In this document: positions 1 through 9,531 of the stretch, one piece after another | Numbering within the stretch: position 1 is the first letter of the stretch | How the letters are laid out: each line of letters starts with the position of its first letter | Source: Collybiopsis luxurians FD-317 M1 | Lineage: Eukaryota > Basidiomycota > Agaricomycetes > Agaricales > Omphalotaceae | NCBI GenBank assembly: GCA_000827265.1 | Contig: KN834795.1 | Span: forward strand, 175,742 to 239,741 | Direction: 5' to 3' | Length of the DNA stretch: 64,000 nt | Made by a program: the position numbers and the translations under genes | Notes under the pieces: generated by a model | What the model was told of the DNA's origin: nothing | What the model saw: only the letters and a program-made list of their open reading frames with translations | The model's database searches: none

Positions 1-189
1 TACATTCTTTCTTGACAAATAGCTAGCTAGTCGAATGTGTTGACCAAATAAGTTAAATGATGTCTCTGAGCGTAGTCCTTGAGTGCGAAAGCTAATCGAG
101 TGTGTGATATGGAATACATACACCACTGTTTATAATTGTAAAAGCCGAGGCGAATGCGGGTAGACGGAGGACAGAAGTAGTACTATGCA

Positions 190-219
190 GGGCTTGAATA
201 CATGTATTAGCTCTAGAAT
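190..219 (-). other. 30-nt island resembling 18S rRNA (antisense)
   Basis: Read on the minus strand this stretch resembles the conserved 5' part of fungal 18S rRNA (the segment around TCTAGAGCTAATACATG), with a run of 19 identical bases and one three-base mismatch block before a further matching 8 bases. The match stops on both sides, so it is not an rRNA gene. The comparison is from memory of the conserved rRNA sequence. It may be a captured rRNA fragment or chance. Confidence 0.35.
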
Positions 220-487
220 GCGTACTAATATGTTCACTTCAAGCTATTGGTAATTCCGTTTGGGAGCCGTTTTTATCTGAGAACAGACCGAATATTATGA
301 TGGCCTGTGATTGTAAAGTCTCACATCGCATCGCTCTTGAATGATTTAAATAAATAAAATATGTCAAGAAATAAAAGCACAGTATTGCCGCATCGACAAG
401 AGCATTGAGGATTTGAGAGAGCATCAAATGTGAGTACTTTTTCAACTAATAAGTGCAAAATAAGCGTTGCGGAAAATCTACTTTAGT

Positions 488-712
488 TCATCTCAGCAAG
501 TTGACGTACTTTATGCCGCAGCTCGGACTTGAAATTCTGGAGTCCTCTCTTTGCCTGAATTCCGCCGCTGAGTGCTGAGCTCTGAGTGAATATTTCGAGT
601 GCAAGAGCGAGTCACGACTGAGACACCATGACTTGCACGTGAACGCGCCGGGATGAAGATCACTGGATTCGATAGCGATACAAAGGGAACTCAAAGGATC
701 TTTGTCTCTATC
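488..712. repeat. Dispersed repeat, copy 1
   Basis: Shares most of its sequence, in the same orientation, with 32063-32241, including the stretches catctcagcaagttga, ctgaattccgcc, ccatgacttgcacgtgaa and gatctttgtctctat. It lies directly upstream of the F-box gene start. The stretch before it (1-487) holds no gene I can support. Confidence 0.75.
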
Positions 713-767
713 CCGATATAAAGGTTGGACGTCATTTCAGATATGGCTAACTATCCCAGCGATCCTC

Positions 768-2136
768 ATGCGAACGAGAAACATCCAATACCCTTCCCCT
801 AGCACTAAAACCCCCCCATATCACGATGCTCTCCGACTTCCGGAACTCCTTGTTCAATATTTCATGTATTTAGATCGCCGAGATATCTCCCGTGCCATGC
901 TTGTATGCCGTAGCTGGGAAGGGCCTGGAAAGGAGGTCATATTTTTGACAAGTCAGTATCTGCGCCAGGATTCCTCATCTGTTGACTATTCTGAAGAAAA
1001 ACTCGGCATTTGGGAGACGCATTCGATCTCTGGTTATACGCCCTCCCAACCATTCCACTGATATTGCCGGACTTCTACATCAACTTGCCGATGCTGGAGT
1101 TGTTGCGTTNNNNNNNNNNNNNNNNNNNNNNNNNNNNNNNNNNNNNNNNNNNNNNNNNNNNNNNNNNNNNNNNNNNNNNNNNNNNNNNNNNNNNNNNNNN
1201 NNNNNNNNNNNNNNNNNNNNNNNNNNNNNNNNNNNNNNNNNNNNNNNNNNNNNNNNNNNNNNNNNNNNNNNNNNNNNNNNNNNNNNNNNNNNNNNNNNNN
1301 NNNNNNNNNNNNNNNNNNNNNNNNNNNNNNNNNNNNNNNNNNNNNNNNNNNNNNNNNNNNNNNNNNNNNNNNNNNNNNNNNNNNNNNNNNNNNNNNNNNN
1401 NNNNNNNNNNNNNNNNNNNNNNNNNNNNNNNNNNNNNNNNNNNNNNNNNNNNNNNNNNNNNNNNNNNNNNNNNNNNNNNNNNNNNNNNNNNNNNNNNNNN
1501 NNNNNNNNNNNNNNNNNNNNNNNNNNNNNNNNNNNNNNNNNNNNNNNNNNNNNNNNNNNNNNNNNNNNNNNNNNNNNNNNNNNNNNNNNNNNAAGCCTTG
1601 TCCATTGGGACGTTCTTGCAGCCCAGCATCTACTTCCAGCTCTCGGATCGAGTCTTCAAAACTTGGATTACTATCCAGTCATGGATGCACGAAACAATTG
1701 GGAAACTTTTGGTGAGGTTTTTTCTGGTGTCAATCAAAAACTCTGTTAATCGCCATCTGTAGAGAGGAAGAACCTTGGTCGCCGTATCTGCCTTCCAAAA
1801 CTCCTATCCTTAGGGATTGGGTTTGCGGGCCACCCCGTCTCGACCCTTCTGTCATTCATTACCACTCCCATGATCCAACTAGTCTCCTTCAAGTGGCCGG
1901 AGGACACAGAACTTCGCCGAGCGATGCTGCCTCTGTGTCGTAAAGGTCCATTTAGCACTCTTTCCTCTCAGATCTCAGTCCTCGGGATTGACAGCGCTTT
2001 CCCTGTTTGCTTAACTGAGATAGCGTTCGTGGGTGACTCGGACATAAATGATAGGGAAACAATCTCGCTATGGTTCAAAGATGTTTTTGCCGTCCATCAT
2101 GCTTGCCAGGTGAAGCTCCTTCTGCGGGATTCTTGA
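768..2136 (+). CDS. F-box protein with LRR-like body, interrupted by gap
   Basis: Likely F-box substrate adaptor of an SCF ubiquitin ligase. The ATG at 768 precedes an F-box: the segment LRLPELLVQYFMYLD followed by SRAMLVCRSW is the typical basidiomycete F-box core. Downstream the frame with AFGRRIRSLVI, which matches the post-F-box region of this family, is shifted by one base relative to the F-box frame near 945. This is either a frameshift or a 61-nt intron (about 936-996) that keeps frame. A 483-base gap follows. After the gap one frame runs to the stop at 2136 if a 51-nt intron starting GTGAGG and ending CTGTAG (about 1710-1760) is removed; this intron contains the only in-frame TAA. The family is fast evolving and target proteins cannot be inferred. 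Intactness is uncertain because of the gap and the shift near 945. Confidence 0.6.
1110..1592. other. Assembly gap (483 N)
   Basis: Run of N inside the F-box gene. Frames that appear open across it are artefacts. Confidence 0.99.
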
Positions 2137-2965
2137 GAATAGGGTGTTAGTATAAATCTGTTCTTCTGAGGGTGAGCTTCATAGACTACGCCAATTCACT
2201 CAGATAATGGGTCCACCGCCTACTTTGCGGGACTGGTCAACTGGGTAGAAGGAGGCTAGCTACTAATGTATGTTGGTATAAAAAACCTTATGCAGCTCTC
2301 GGTGAATTCTGTTCGTACTTGAGACGTGTTCAACATGATCTTCAAAGTGATCGCACTTGAGGAAATTCTACAGCCTTCGACGTTGTACCGACTTTTTCCT
2401 GAGAAAGGACGAGGTACAGGTTTCATCATTCTCATTCATTTAAATGAGTTTAGTAACTCCTAAATGGTGCTGAAAGCTCTATAATCTATTGAGTATATGA
2501 TATGAAGCAGGAAAATAACGAGGCATTTAGCGTGCCTCCTCGCTTCGATAAGTGAAAAACCTGCATCTCTGTCAATGATCTCAGCACTTATGAAGGATCT
2601 TGATTATTTCAATCTCTTCAAAGCCCAAAAAGCATTCATAAATCTGCGAGAGTATGTTATTCGAGAGTCCAGGCAAACTTTCAAGCCAACCAAGTCAACC
2701 GGTTCACAAATCCCCCCAAACGACGGTGCATCAATGTATTGAAGACGTGCAAGCGATGATGCACTTGGGCACTTATTGGTTGGACGCGCTTTACGTGATT
2801 CTTTGTGCAATGCAGAGGGAAACTTGCACCTTTCCTTTCTATACATCTCATGATTTCCAGACCATTGAACACAAAGCGATACACACTTGCACATTCTTCT
2901 GCTCCCAATTTATTCAAGGTCTGTAGCTCCTCTGCTCGTATTAGCCCTCCGCGTGCTGAGTCTAG
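2137..2965. other. Intergenic / possible 5' exon of the SUN gene
   Basis: An ATG-started frame at 2654-2926 lies upstream of the SUN reading frame and might supply its first exon, but I found no donor/acceptor pair that joins the two in phase. Nothing else is supported here. Confidence 0.4.
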
Positions 2966-4264
2966 CAGCAGGATACTCAGGATGCAATACGCCCACGGCT
3001 TGCCGGAAAACAAGATGATGATAAACACCAAGACATAGCTCAGGGAACTCTTCAGCTTGAAGATGATTGTCCCAATGCCCCTGGTTTTTTGACAAATATT
3101 ATCGCTCGTTTACCGAGATTTACAAGAACTGCAGCCACTCATTTGACCTCCTTTGTCACTAAAGTCGCGTATTCACTGCGGTACTTAGGGTGCTTGGCAG
3201 CCCTCATCACAACTGTCTTCACAATGCTCTTGACACTTGCCGAAGAATATATTTCCCCAGCTTTTAGGGCAAAGATACCAAAACGCTACGTTCATCTCGT
3301 ATGCTTCTATATGAGATTTGTTTGCATACTGCAGAATCTTTCGCCCATCGAAGGTGCAGTTAGCTGCAAGGAAACTGCAAATTACCAATGTTGTCTGTGG
3401 GGTGGACCACCGGAGCAATCTGTATTCGCCCTCGAAGTTGTGACAGTGGAGGTAAATCCTGTCACGGACAAGGCAATGGAGTCTGAGCTTTTGTCATTGG
3501 ATGAGGCAGAGTCTGAGGAGTCTGAGCTCTTGCCATCAGGCGAAACGGAATCTGAGCTTTTGCCATCGGATGAACTGGGGTCGGAGGAATCTCTGCTTTT
3601 TCCATCAGACAAGACAGTTTCACCTCTACCGTACAATTTTGCCTTAGCTGATAGAGGTGCTAAAGTCCTGCCAGCACTCACCTCTCGTACGGAAGGATTA
3701 AACCGTCTTTCCTTGTCCGCTTGGTTACTTGCTCTCTGCAGAGGCTACAACCTGTCCCAAGCACATATTAACCCCCCTCGAGTTGTACTCGAAGCACCCC
3801 AATCTGCCTTTGACTGCTGGAGGTTCAACGGATCTCAGGGTCATATTGCCTTCTCATTGTCAGATACCATTCACTGGACCTCTTTTGCCATCCATTCTCC
3901 TGATCACAGAGAACTTACCTCTGACCAGCTCAGACAGTCGCCACAAATATTTTCCCTTTGGGCCCTTGTTTCGAAAGAGGAGTGGGATCCGGTGACTCAC
4001 AACCTCTCTGACTGGGAACACTTCATTGTAAAAGAAGGACTGCTCGACTCGTCTATGTTCAATGCTTCTACAGGGTTTTTACAGGTAGCTCAAATCGTTT
4101 ATATAATCGATGAGGATAAGCCACAGCACTTTGACCTTTGGTACGTAGTTCGAACATCCGTCGTATTAGTGGAAATAGTTGGAAATTGGGGAAGTTCATC
4201 AACTTGTGTGCATAAAATTTCAATTCATGGCATTAATGCAGTTGAAAATGCTGATTTTTATTAG
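2966..4264 (+). CDS. SUN-domain protein, 5' end incomplete
   Basis: Probable inner-nuclear-membrane SUN-domain protein; such proteins pair with KASH proteins to form LINC complexes. The reading frame is open from just after a TAG at 2963 to TAG at 4264, but no in-frame ATG occurs before 3224, so an upstream exon must supply the start. A hydrophobic segment (YLGCLAALITTVFTMLLTLA, about 3174-3233) is the likely membrane anchor. It is followed by an acidic Ser/Glu repeat linker (3478-3615) and then the SUN fold: PPRVVLEA, CWRFNGSQGHIAFSLS, the hydrophobic strand after HWTSFAIHS, FSLWALVS, and the C-terminal block ending VGNWGSSSTCVHKISIHG, where the N-WG...TC-HG signature is diagnostic. The gene faces a NACHT fragment. 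Both are duplicated, with damage, at 48.4-50.4 kb. Domain call is confident; the start is not. Confidence 0.78.
   Translation, partial: QQDTQDAIRPRLAGKQDDDKHQDIAQGTLQLEDDCPNAPGFLTNIIARLPRFTRTAATHLTSFVTKVAYSLRYLGCLAALITTVFTMLLTLAEEYISPAFRAKIPKRYVHLVCFYMRFVCILQNLSPIEGAVSCKETANYQCCLWGGPPEQSVFALEVVTVEVNPVTDKAMESELLSLDEAESEESELLPSGETESELLPSDELGSEESLLFPSDKTVSPLPYNFALADRGAKVLPALTSRTEGLNRLSLSAWLLALCRGYNLSQAHINPPRVVLEAPQSAFDCWRFNGSQGHIAFSLSDTIHWTSFAIHSPDHRELTSDQLRQSPQIFSLWALVSKEEWDPVTHNLSDWEHFIVKEGLLDSSMFNASTGFLQVAQIVYIIDEDKPQHFDLWYVVRTSVVLVEIVGNWGSSSTCVHKISIHGINAVENADFY
3478..3615 (+). repeat. Coding minisatellite in SUN linker
   Basis: Degenerate direct repeats encoding units like ESELLPSDE. This copy has about four units; the paralogous copy at 48700-48775 has about two. 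Confidence 0.7.
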
Positions 4265-4310
4265 GTGTATATAGGACTAGCTTCGCTCTTTGGCAATAAA
4301 TAATTTCGAG

Positions 4311-4341
4311 GTGTCCCTGAGTGTCCCTGAGTGTCCCTGAG
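4311..4341 (+). repeat. Triple GTGTCCCTGA tract
   Basis: Three adjacent 10-base units directly after the SUN stop region. One of nine such tracts in the window. Confidence 0.9.
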
Positions 4342-4512
4342 GCGCAGGATTTTTTTCGTTTGGGAGTCGTACTACTAAGTCACAAAATTTCTGTACTCTC
4401 CTTTATATGGACTTTTAATGGAAAATATTCGTGGTATCATGCTGCAACACGGAGTGAGAATGGCGCGTGAGAATATCTTTAATCTGAAGACTCGAATATC
4501 TCGAGACGCTTC

Positions 4513-4899
4513 CTAAGTTGAATTTAGAGGGATCCAGCGACAGATATTCCCAAGATTGGGATCAGCGAACGACTCTTTGAAGTGCGGTTCTGGTCTTTTT
4601 GCTATTAATATGCATAGAGAAAGGGCATGTTTTTGCATGGCAGAGGCGAGAATGGAAACGATGCGCTGTTGGTGGTGACTACCGGCGCATTTATCCAGGC
4701 CGTCAATGATCAGCACCTGATTCTTGGTCAGGGACAAATCCCTCCACTCATTCTCGTGATTTCCAGGATGCATAGCGGTTCTAGAAATGGTCAAACCGTC
4801 ACCAATAGACTTAGATGAGTAGATCGAAAAGGGTAGAGATTTAAAGGTACTACTCACCTCATCAGTGTAAGATTGTAAAGCTGTTTGGAAGAAAATCAA
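4513..4899 (-). pseudogene. NACHT NTPase fragment, copy A
   Basis: Remnant of a NACHT-type signal-transduction NTPase, an NLR-like family common in Agaricomycetes. The visible part is the Walker B region: VLIIDGLDKC followed by QQRIVSILASAM and a segment ending ILIAKRPEPHF, the usual order in fungal NACHT proteins (hhhhDGLDEC, then L-hhSRPEPHI). No Walker A loop or effector domain was found in the flanking 700 bp on this strand. The tail stops soon after the Walker B half, so the piece is far shorter than a functional protein. A paralogous fragment is at 49679-50257. Confidence 0.6.
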
Positions 4900-6031
4900 G
4901 TGACGCGGTTAAACGCAAAGAAAGAAGGGGTGCAGACTCACTATTCGTAAAACCTTGTATCTTATACTGCCAGCGAAATAATCCTCTTCCTCGGTATCTA
5001 TGGCACAAACGAGCCACGAAATCAGCTAAATTTTGTAAAGCGAGGTATTGGATCCCCCAAACTTCTATATGACCCCACGATTCCAGAAATGAGTGAGGGC
5101 TCCTAAGAAATTCGTCCCGGGACGGACTTGCTTACATCTCCATCAAATTATTCTACAGCTTCTGTCCTCTTCTCATCGAAGAAGAGTTGATAAGTGAGCT
5201 TCGGGATTGCCGCTATCAGGTGCTTGAAAGGAACGAAATCGCCTGCGGAAGGGATCTACTGGAAGGACTGAATGTCGAAAGAAGACGAAAGACGGGGGAG
5301 AGGAGTTTACAAAAACAGCGCTGATAACACCGTCGATAATGTCTGGTCTAGATTGTGCACCTTCCTAACATAGTGCCGAGCTTCAATTGTGTCTACCAAA
5401 GGCAAATAATACGTCAATACTGATTTACCAATGTGAAAAGTAAATCTGATCCATACCTTACGCAGACTGCAGACTCAACTTTTGCGTCGTTTAATATACA
5501 TCTCCGACTATGCCAAATAGCGTTCCAGATCTCTTGATATCATCCGGATGAGATCTGGGATAATTAAACGATAGTCGTTCTATCCAGAACAAACGAAGTC
5601 AGAACAAACAAACTTGCCCGACGAGTTTCAAGCAGGAGAAGCTCTGCCTACCTTGAATTCTTGAACCTGGAATGACTCCAGAGACTAGGCCATCCGTGAA
5701 GCATAAGCAAAGTAGTTTTCGCTGATGGCTTGATATCAACATAGCTTGCTAAACCTTAAAAGATATTGAAGAGCTCGCTCATGGTAATATCCACGACTTC
5801 ATTCCCAGCATCCTGTTTGAGGGCTTTACAAGTAATTGAAAGGCAAACTAGCATTCGAATTTGAAGAGAAGAGGCTAAAACAACGATGAAACTCGCGCTG
5901 ATAGCGGGCACCATTTAACCTCTTCGCCTACTAGAGTTGACATAAACGATTAATGCAAAATCCAGTTTTCTGACATTCTTCCATGACTGGGCAAGGTTTT
6001 TGAAAGTACATTCAAATTATACAAAGCTGAT
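4900..6031. other. Intergenic, repeat-derived in part
   Basis: The segment 5440-5585 recurs at 50270-50430. No gene is supported. A short ATG frame at 5886 ends after ten codons. Confidence 0.5.
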
Positions 6032-6649
6032 CTACGTAACTATCTCACTCTGAACCAACATGGCCTCCAATTCTGCCCTGGATACTTCAAACAAACCATC
6101 CGGAAGATCAAGGTACTGCACAGTGTATCGATTCTCATCCTTTTTACTCATGATCATGGGAACCATCCACTTCACCATGTTCATCTCGTTAGAGTCAGTT
6201 GGAAGAGAATCTTTCATTTCAAACACCATTGACTGAAGTTGCTTGAAGTTTTCTGACATAGAGGCAGCTTTACGGGCAGATATAGTCATGTTGAGCGCGA
6301 CCTTCGGATGACGTATCATTGAGCGAGCGAAGCTAGTGCCAATGCTACTCGTGCTCGGCATGCTAGTGCAAGGATGCCCGTTAAAGAACGAGTGAAAGTG
6401 GGGACTCCCATGGTCTACTCGTGGTTGGTCCATCCTGATAAGATGAGGGTCGCTATCCGCCATAGTAGTGACGTTGGCATAAAGGCGTTCAAATTGAGCT
6501 ATATCTTGTCCCAGTTCGATGTTTGTCAGATGTTGGAGACGCTGGTACTGAGCTGCGCGCTGCACCAGGTGCACCAGTGTCTTGTTTGAAGGGTGAACTG
6601 GGGTGTGGAGGAGAGAAATATCCTTCGGGGTCAATGTAGTAATACCCAT
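6032..6649 (-). CDS. Hypothetical protein
   Basis: A 205-codon open frame with no domain I recognise. The last two thirds (from about QFERLYANV) has balanced composition and ends in a mildly acidic helical stretch. In the first third another frame on the same strand also looks protein-like (GYYYIDPEGYFSPPHP, rich in Pro/Ser), so the true gene probably has a 5' exon in that frame and a splice near 6480-6500. Not recognised; function not assigned. Confidence 0.35.
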   Translation of the reverse strand: MGITTLTPKDISLLHTPVHPSNKTLVHLVQRAAQYQRLQHLTNIELGQDIAQFERLYANVTTMADSDPHLIRMDQPRVDHGSPHFHSFFNGHPCTSMPSTSSIGTSFARSMIRHPKVALNMTISARKAASMSENFKQLQSMVFEMKDSLPTDSNEMNMVKWMVPMIMSKKDENRYTVQYLDLPDGLFEVSRAELEAMLVQSEIVT

Positions 6650-8184
6650 GATAGCCTTCAGGTTTGGCCTTCAGGTCACGTTTGGTAATGACGCGATTCC
6701 TCTAATATAGCCAGTCTAGCTTACATAATTGTTGATCGGCTTCAATGTCATGCTTTGGGGTAATGATTCCCAGAACTTATAGTTATGTTCATGAATCGCC
6801 GAGAGCAAAAATTCCTCAAAAAAGGGCTTAGAAAGGGATAGCCTATGGGGAAGTTGTTGGATAAAAATCCGGAGAAGTGACCCTCGTCATCACTGACTTT
6901 TGCGCCCTCGAAAAATGTAATTATGTTATAATAAATATATATATCCTTCGAGAACCAGTGCATCGCATCCCTTGTCCTTGTTTTGGATCTCGCCGGCTTC
7001 GAGGGGAAAAGCTCACCACGAGTATATAGGAGAAGGCCGTGAGTCAAAGAAGGCCGTCGCTGTGAGTCAAGGTACTTACTTAGGATGTTCGCTGATCCTT
7101 TCACATTAAATTACAGGGTTGATGAGAAGTTCGACACGTTGCTGATGGTCTGTGCCGTTTGCAGAAAGTTTTACACGTTCAATTTTTTCACTGCTATCTA
7201 TTTGTATTTGCTGTTTGATCCAAAATTTCTACTGAGCTCGTATGCCATGGTTCACAGCATTCACCTTACGGAAGTGGACCATTATTTGGTGCCTTCGAGA
7301 GGGTAGATGTGTAGCTTGTGAAGTGAAGGCCCTGAGGGTTGCTTCGAGAAGCAACACCGTCATATAACATGACCGATGTAACGCCACGGACTGAGCGGAA
7401 TTGATCGGTGAGTCCAGATTTCACGCCAGAATGATTGCACGCAGAACGGCAGGCATGCACAACCGGCTTTCATATCAGGCTTTCCAGTGAAGCACAACAC
7501 TACTTCTGAAGGTTGAGGGGCCACGCGTAGGGATAAGAGAAAAACAGTACTGTAGACTCGAACACGCAAAACTTTTGCAAACAGCTGTAGGTTTATTACC
7601 AAGGACTGATACGCCGGGCTCCGAGTGATCAGATTAGATCTCTTCGGGATAGTCCGGACGAGCATTGGCTATCTCAAAATTGGAAGGCCAAGGTACAAAA
7701 AACATTCTATCTGCTTGATAATTACCCTTGGTACTGAGGTGGGACCTAGTCTTGCTCTGTTTAGACTCTAGCTCATCCTCAATAATGAAAAAAGCTGATA
7801 GGTCTACAATTTTTCTCCGAGGTGTCACAGCTTTGTTCCTGGTATGATCGCGATCGAGCTGGAGTTTCCGACGAATTCCATGGAAATGGCCAGATGTTAT
7901 TCCTGCCTCAATACGAAACAGGCATTCTTCGAGCTAGCTACGTATAATCAAGCTTCGCTGAATTGATCAGGAGTTACCCTAAAGTTTTATATCCCCATAG
8001 ACAGTGCCCTCTGAGCAATAATCACATCAAGACTTTGCCGCAGGGACCGTTCATCCAATATTGGCTGAAGACGAGTCATGGCTTGCCCAATTTATTAAAA
8101 AAATCTAGAACTAACACGAACATTTCTGTTCCAGATATATAAGGCCAGATTTTTGATTGAGTTGTTTGTATTTTTGATACTCCA
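6650..8184. other. No gene supported
   Basis: Only short unlinked frames on both strands. A TATA-like tatataagg near 8136 probably belongs to the next gene. Confidence 0.5.
8133..8143 (+). promoter_or_regulatory. TATA-like element
   Basis: The sequence gatatataagg lies about 45 bp before the ATG of the VapD-like gene. Position and match are plausible for a core promoter; no other support. Confidence 0.3.
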
Positions 8185-8885
8185 ATGGCCCAGCCCATCG
8201 TAATTGCACACCTACAAATTGTCCAACTGCCACATCTCATAGTTGGCCCACGAGGATTGGTTGGTATCAGGGTCCTACCTGCTTTCCAGAACATCCAAGG
8301 AATTTACCATATCTCGTATGACTTCCTCCAAAGAGCAACGGAGGATGATCCCCCAGCTGGATGGGGCGCTTATAGAGGTCAGTCCTTCAGTGCAACACAA
8401 ATGTGCTTATTTGCCTGATTGTGACTGCTATACAGCGAATACATATCGAGCAGTTATTAGGCATTTGAATGCGGCCGGTTTTGCTCGAAACCAATATTCT
8501 GACTACTCCAATCCTAATGCTGGACCTTTGCACACGTATTGGACTATGGTCTCCTTGCGATTTGCCTTACCACCCACAAAAATGGCGACTACCTTGAAAA
8601 AAATCAAAATTTCACTGGTTTTAGATGAGCCTACCTGGGACCAGACCGACCACCTCCAACTAGGCGGTCACTTTTCCGACATGCTAGAAGGACCGACTCC
8701 CCAAATTCTCGCTTTCAGTGCTATATTGGCTATACCGCCTCAGCCTTATCTGCCAGGTCAGTGCCCTTCTGTTTCCTGAGACAATATTAACCATCCTACC
8801 TTGACATATAGGTCAACCTTTTAATCGCCCGAGACATACCCGTCCTAGTCCAGCTGCGAACAATCCTGCTAACTGGAGGCACTAA
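8185..8885 (+). CDS. VapD/Cas2-fold-like protein
   Basis: Three exons, 8185-8377, 8436-8756 and 8812-8885, give 195 aa. The introns are 58 and 55 nt with GTCAGT donors, and both preserve frame, which supports the model over the single longest frame. The central part resembles bacterial VapD, a small endoribonuclease related to Cas2: a first strand IYHISYDF, then after a loop a helix pattern NTYRAVIRHLNAAGF, the QYSDY segment, a second helix with MVSLRF and a strand KIKISLVLDE. Bacterial VapD is about 90-95 residues; here about 45 extra residues precede it and a Pro/Arg-rich tail ends in RPSPAANNPANWRH. The aspartate in the SYDF strand sits where VapD/Cas2 proteins carry their conserved acidic residue. 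Biological role in fungi is unknown to me. Alternative: an unrelated alpha/beta protein with chance similarity. Confidence 0.55.
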
Positions 8886-9039
8886 GATGAGGGAAGGTTA
8901 GGGGCTTTTTGTTATACAAGTTCATACAGCAGGGTTCGCAGAAGGGGGTTCAATATGTACCGAGATATTTTGTAGAATCTATGTACCAATCCAGCCGTTT
9001 GTGCTCCAGAGTGCTTCTCACTCATCCCATCTAATATTG

Positions 9040-9441
9040 TCGCACCTGCCGCCATTCGGAGCCATCACATCAAGGATTTCGAGTCTTCAAATACACAACA
9101 TTGAGGTCATTTGCAGACACCAAGTTATACGCAACAAGAATGATCTCTATACAGGTAAGTCCTTCAAAGTACACATGTTTCGAGCACACTATGCTAATTT
9201 CCATCATCGATTGAGGCCAGGACCCTATCGCCGCTCTCTGAATGTTCCACTGCGTTGTACATCCTCCAACAATTCTTCATAGGGTTCATTGAATCCAAGA
9301 TTCCATCCCTTATTCAATATTTGGGGCGTAGTCCCTTCACGGCTCCAATTGATAACTGCTGAAGGCTAGCTGAATTGAGGACGACCTGGGCTGTTTGTCA
9401 TTTGTGTAGCATCACTGCTCAGGGACACTGCTCAGGGACAC
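9040..9441 (-). repeat. Dispersed non-coding repeat family D, longest copy
   Basis: Read on the minus strand it starts with a GTGTCCCTGAG doublet. Parts recur on the plus strand at 45633-45885 (5' part, sharing aaatgacaaaca, tacgccccaaatattgaat and ccctatgaagaattgttgga), at 48018-48175 (3' part, sharing gagatcattcttgttgcgta) and at 50437-50490. No coding potential. Confidence 0.75.
9418..9441 (-). repeat. CTCAGGGACAC doublet
   Basis: Two CTCAGGGACAC units spaced 13 bases apart, at the end of repeat family D. Confidence 0.9.
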
Positions 9442-9531
9442 TAGTTTCATATCGTATTCTAACAGAATGTATCTGCTCATTCTCGTCTCGAATATGAAAA
9501 AGCTTGGAATTATGAATGCGACTTTCCACTT

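Larger units (their letters stand above)
3208..5585. repeat. Duplicated SUN-NACHT block, copy A
   Basis: Similar in the same orientation to about 48445-50430. Copy A contains the SUN 3' half, a triple GTGTCCCTGA tract (4311), the NACHT fragment and a trailing segment at 5440-5585. About 450 bp at 4990-5440 is absent from the other copy, and the other copy carries about 450 bp (49243-49695) absent here. The 3' tail of the SUN part (4085-4310) also occurs at 32242-32460. Confidence 0.8.

Noticed and set aside
982..1762. Long frames spanning 1010-1762 on both strands
   Set aside because: Most of their length is N; openness across the gap is meaningless.
4513..4899. Functional NLR immune-type gene
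   Set aside because: Only the Walker B half is present; no Walker A, effector or repeat domain found nearby on the same strand.
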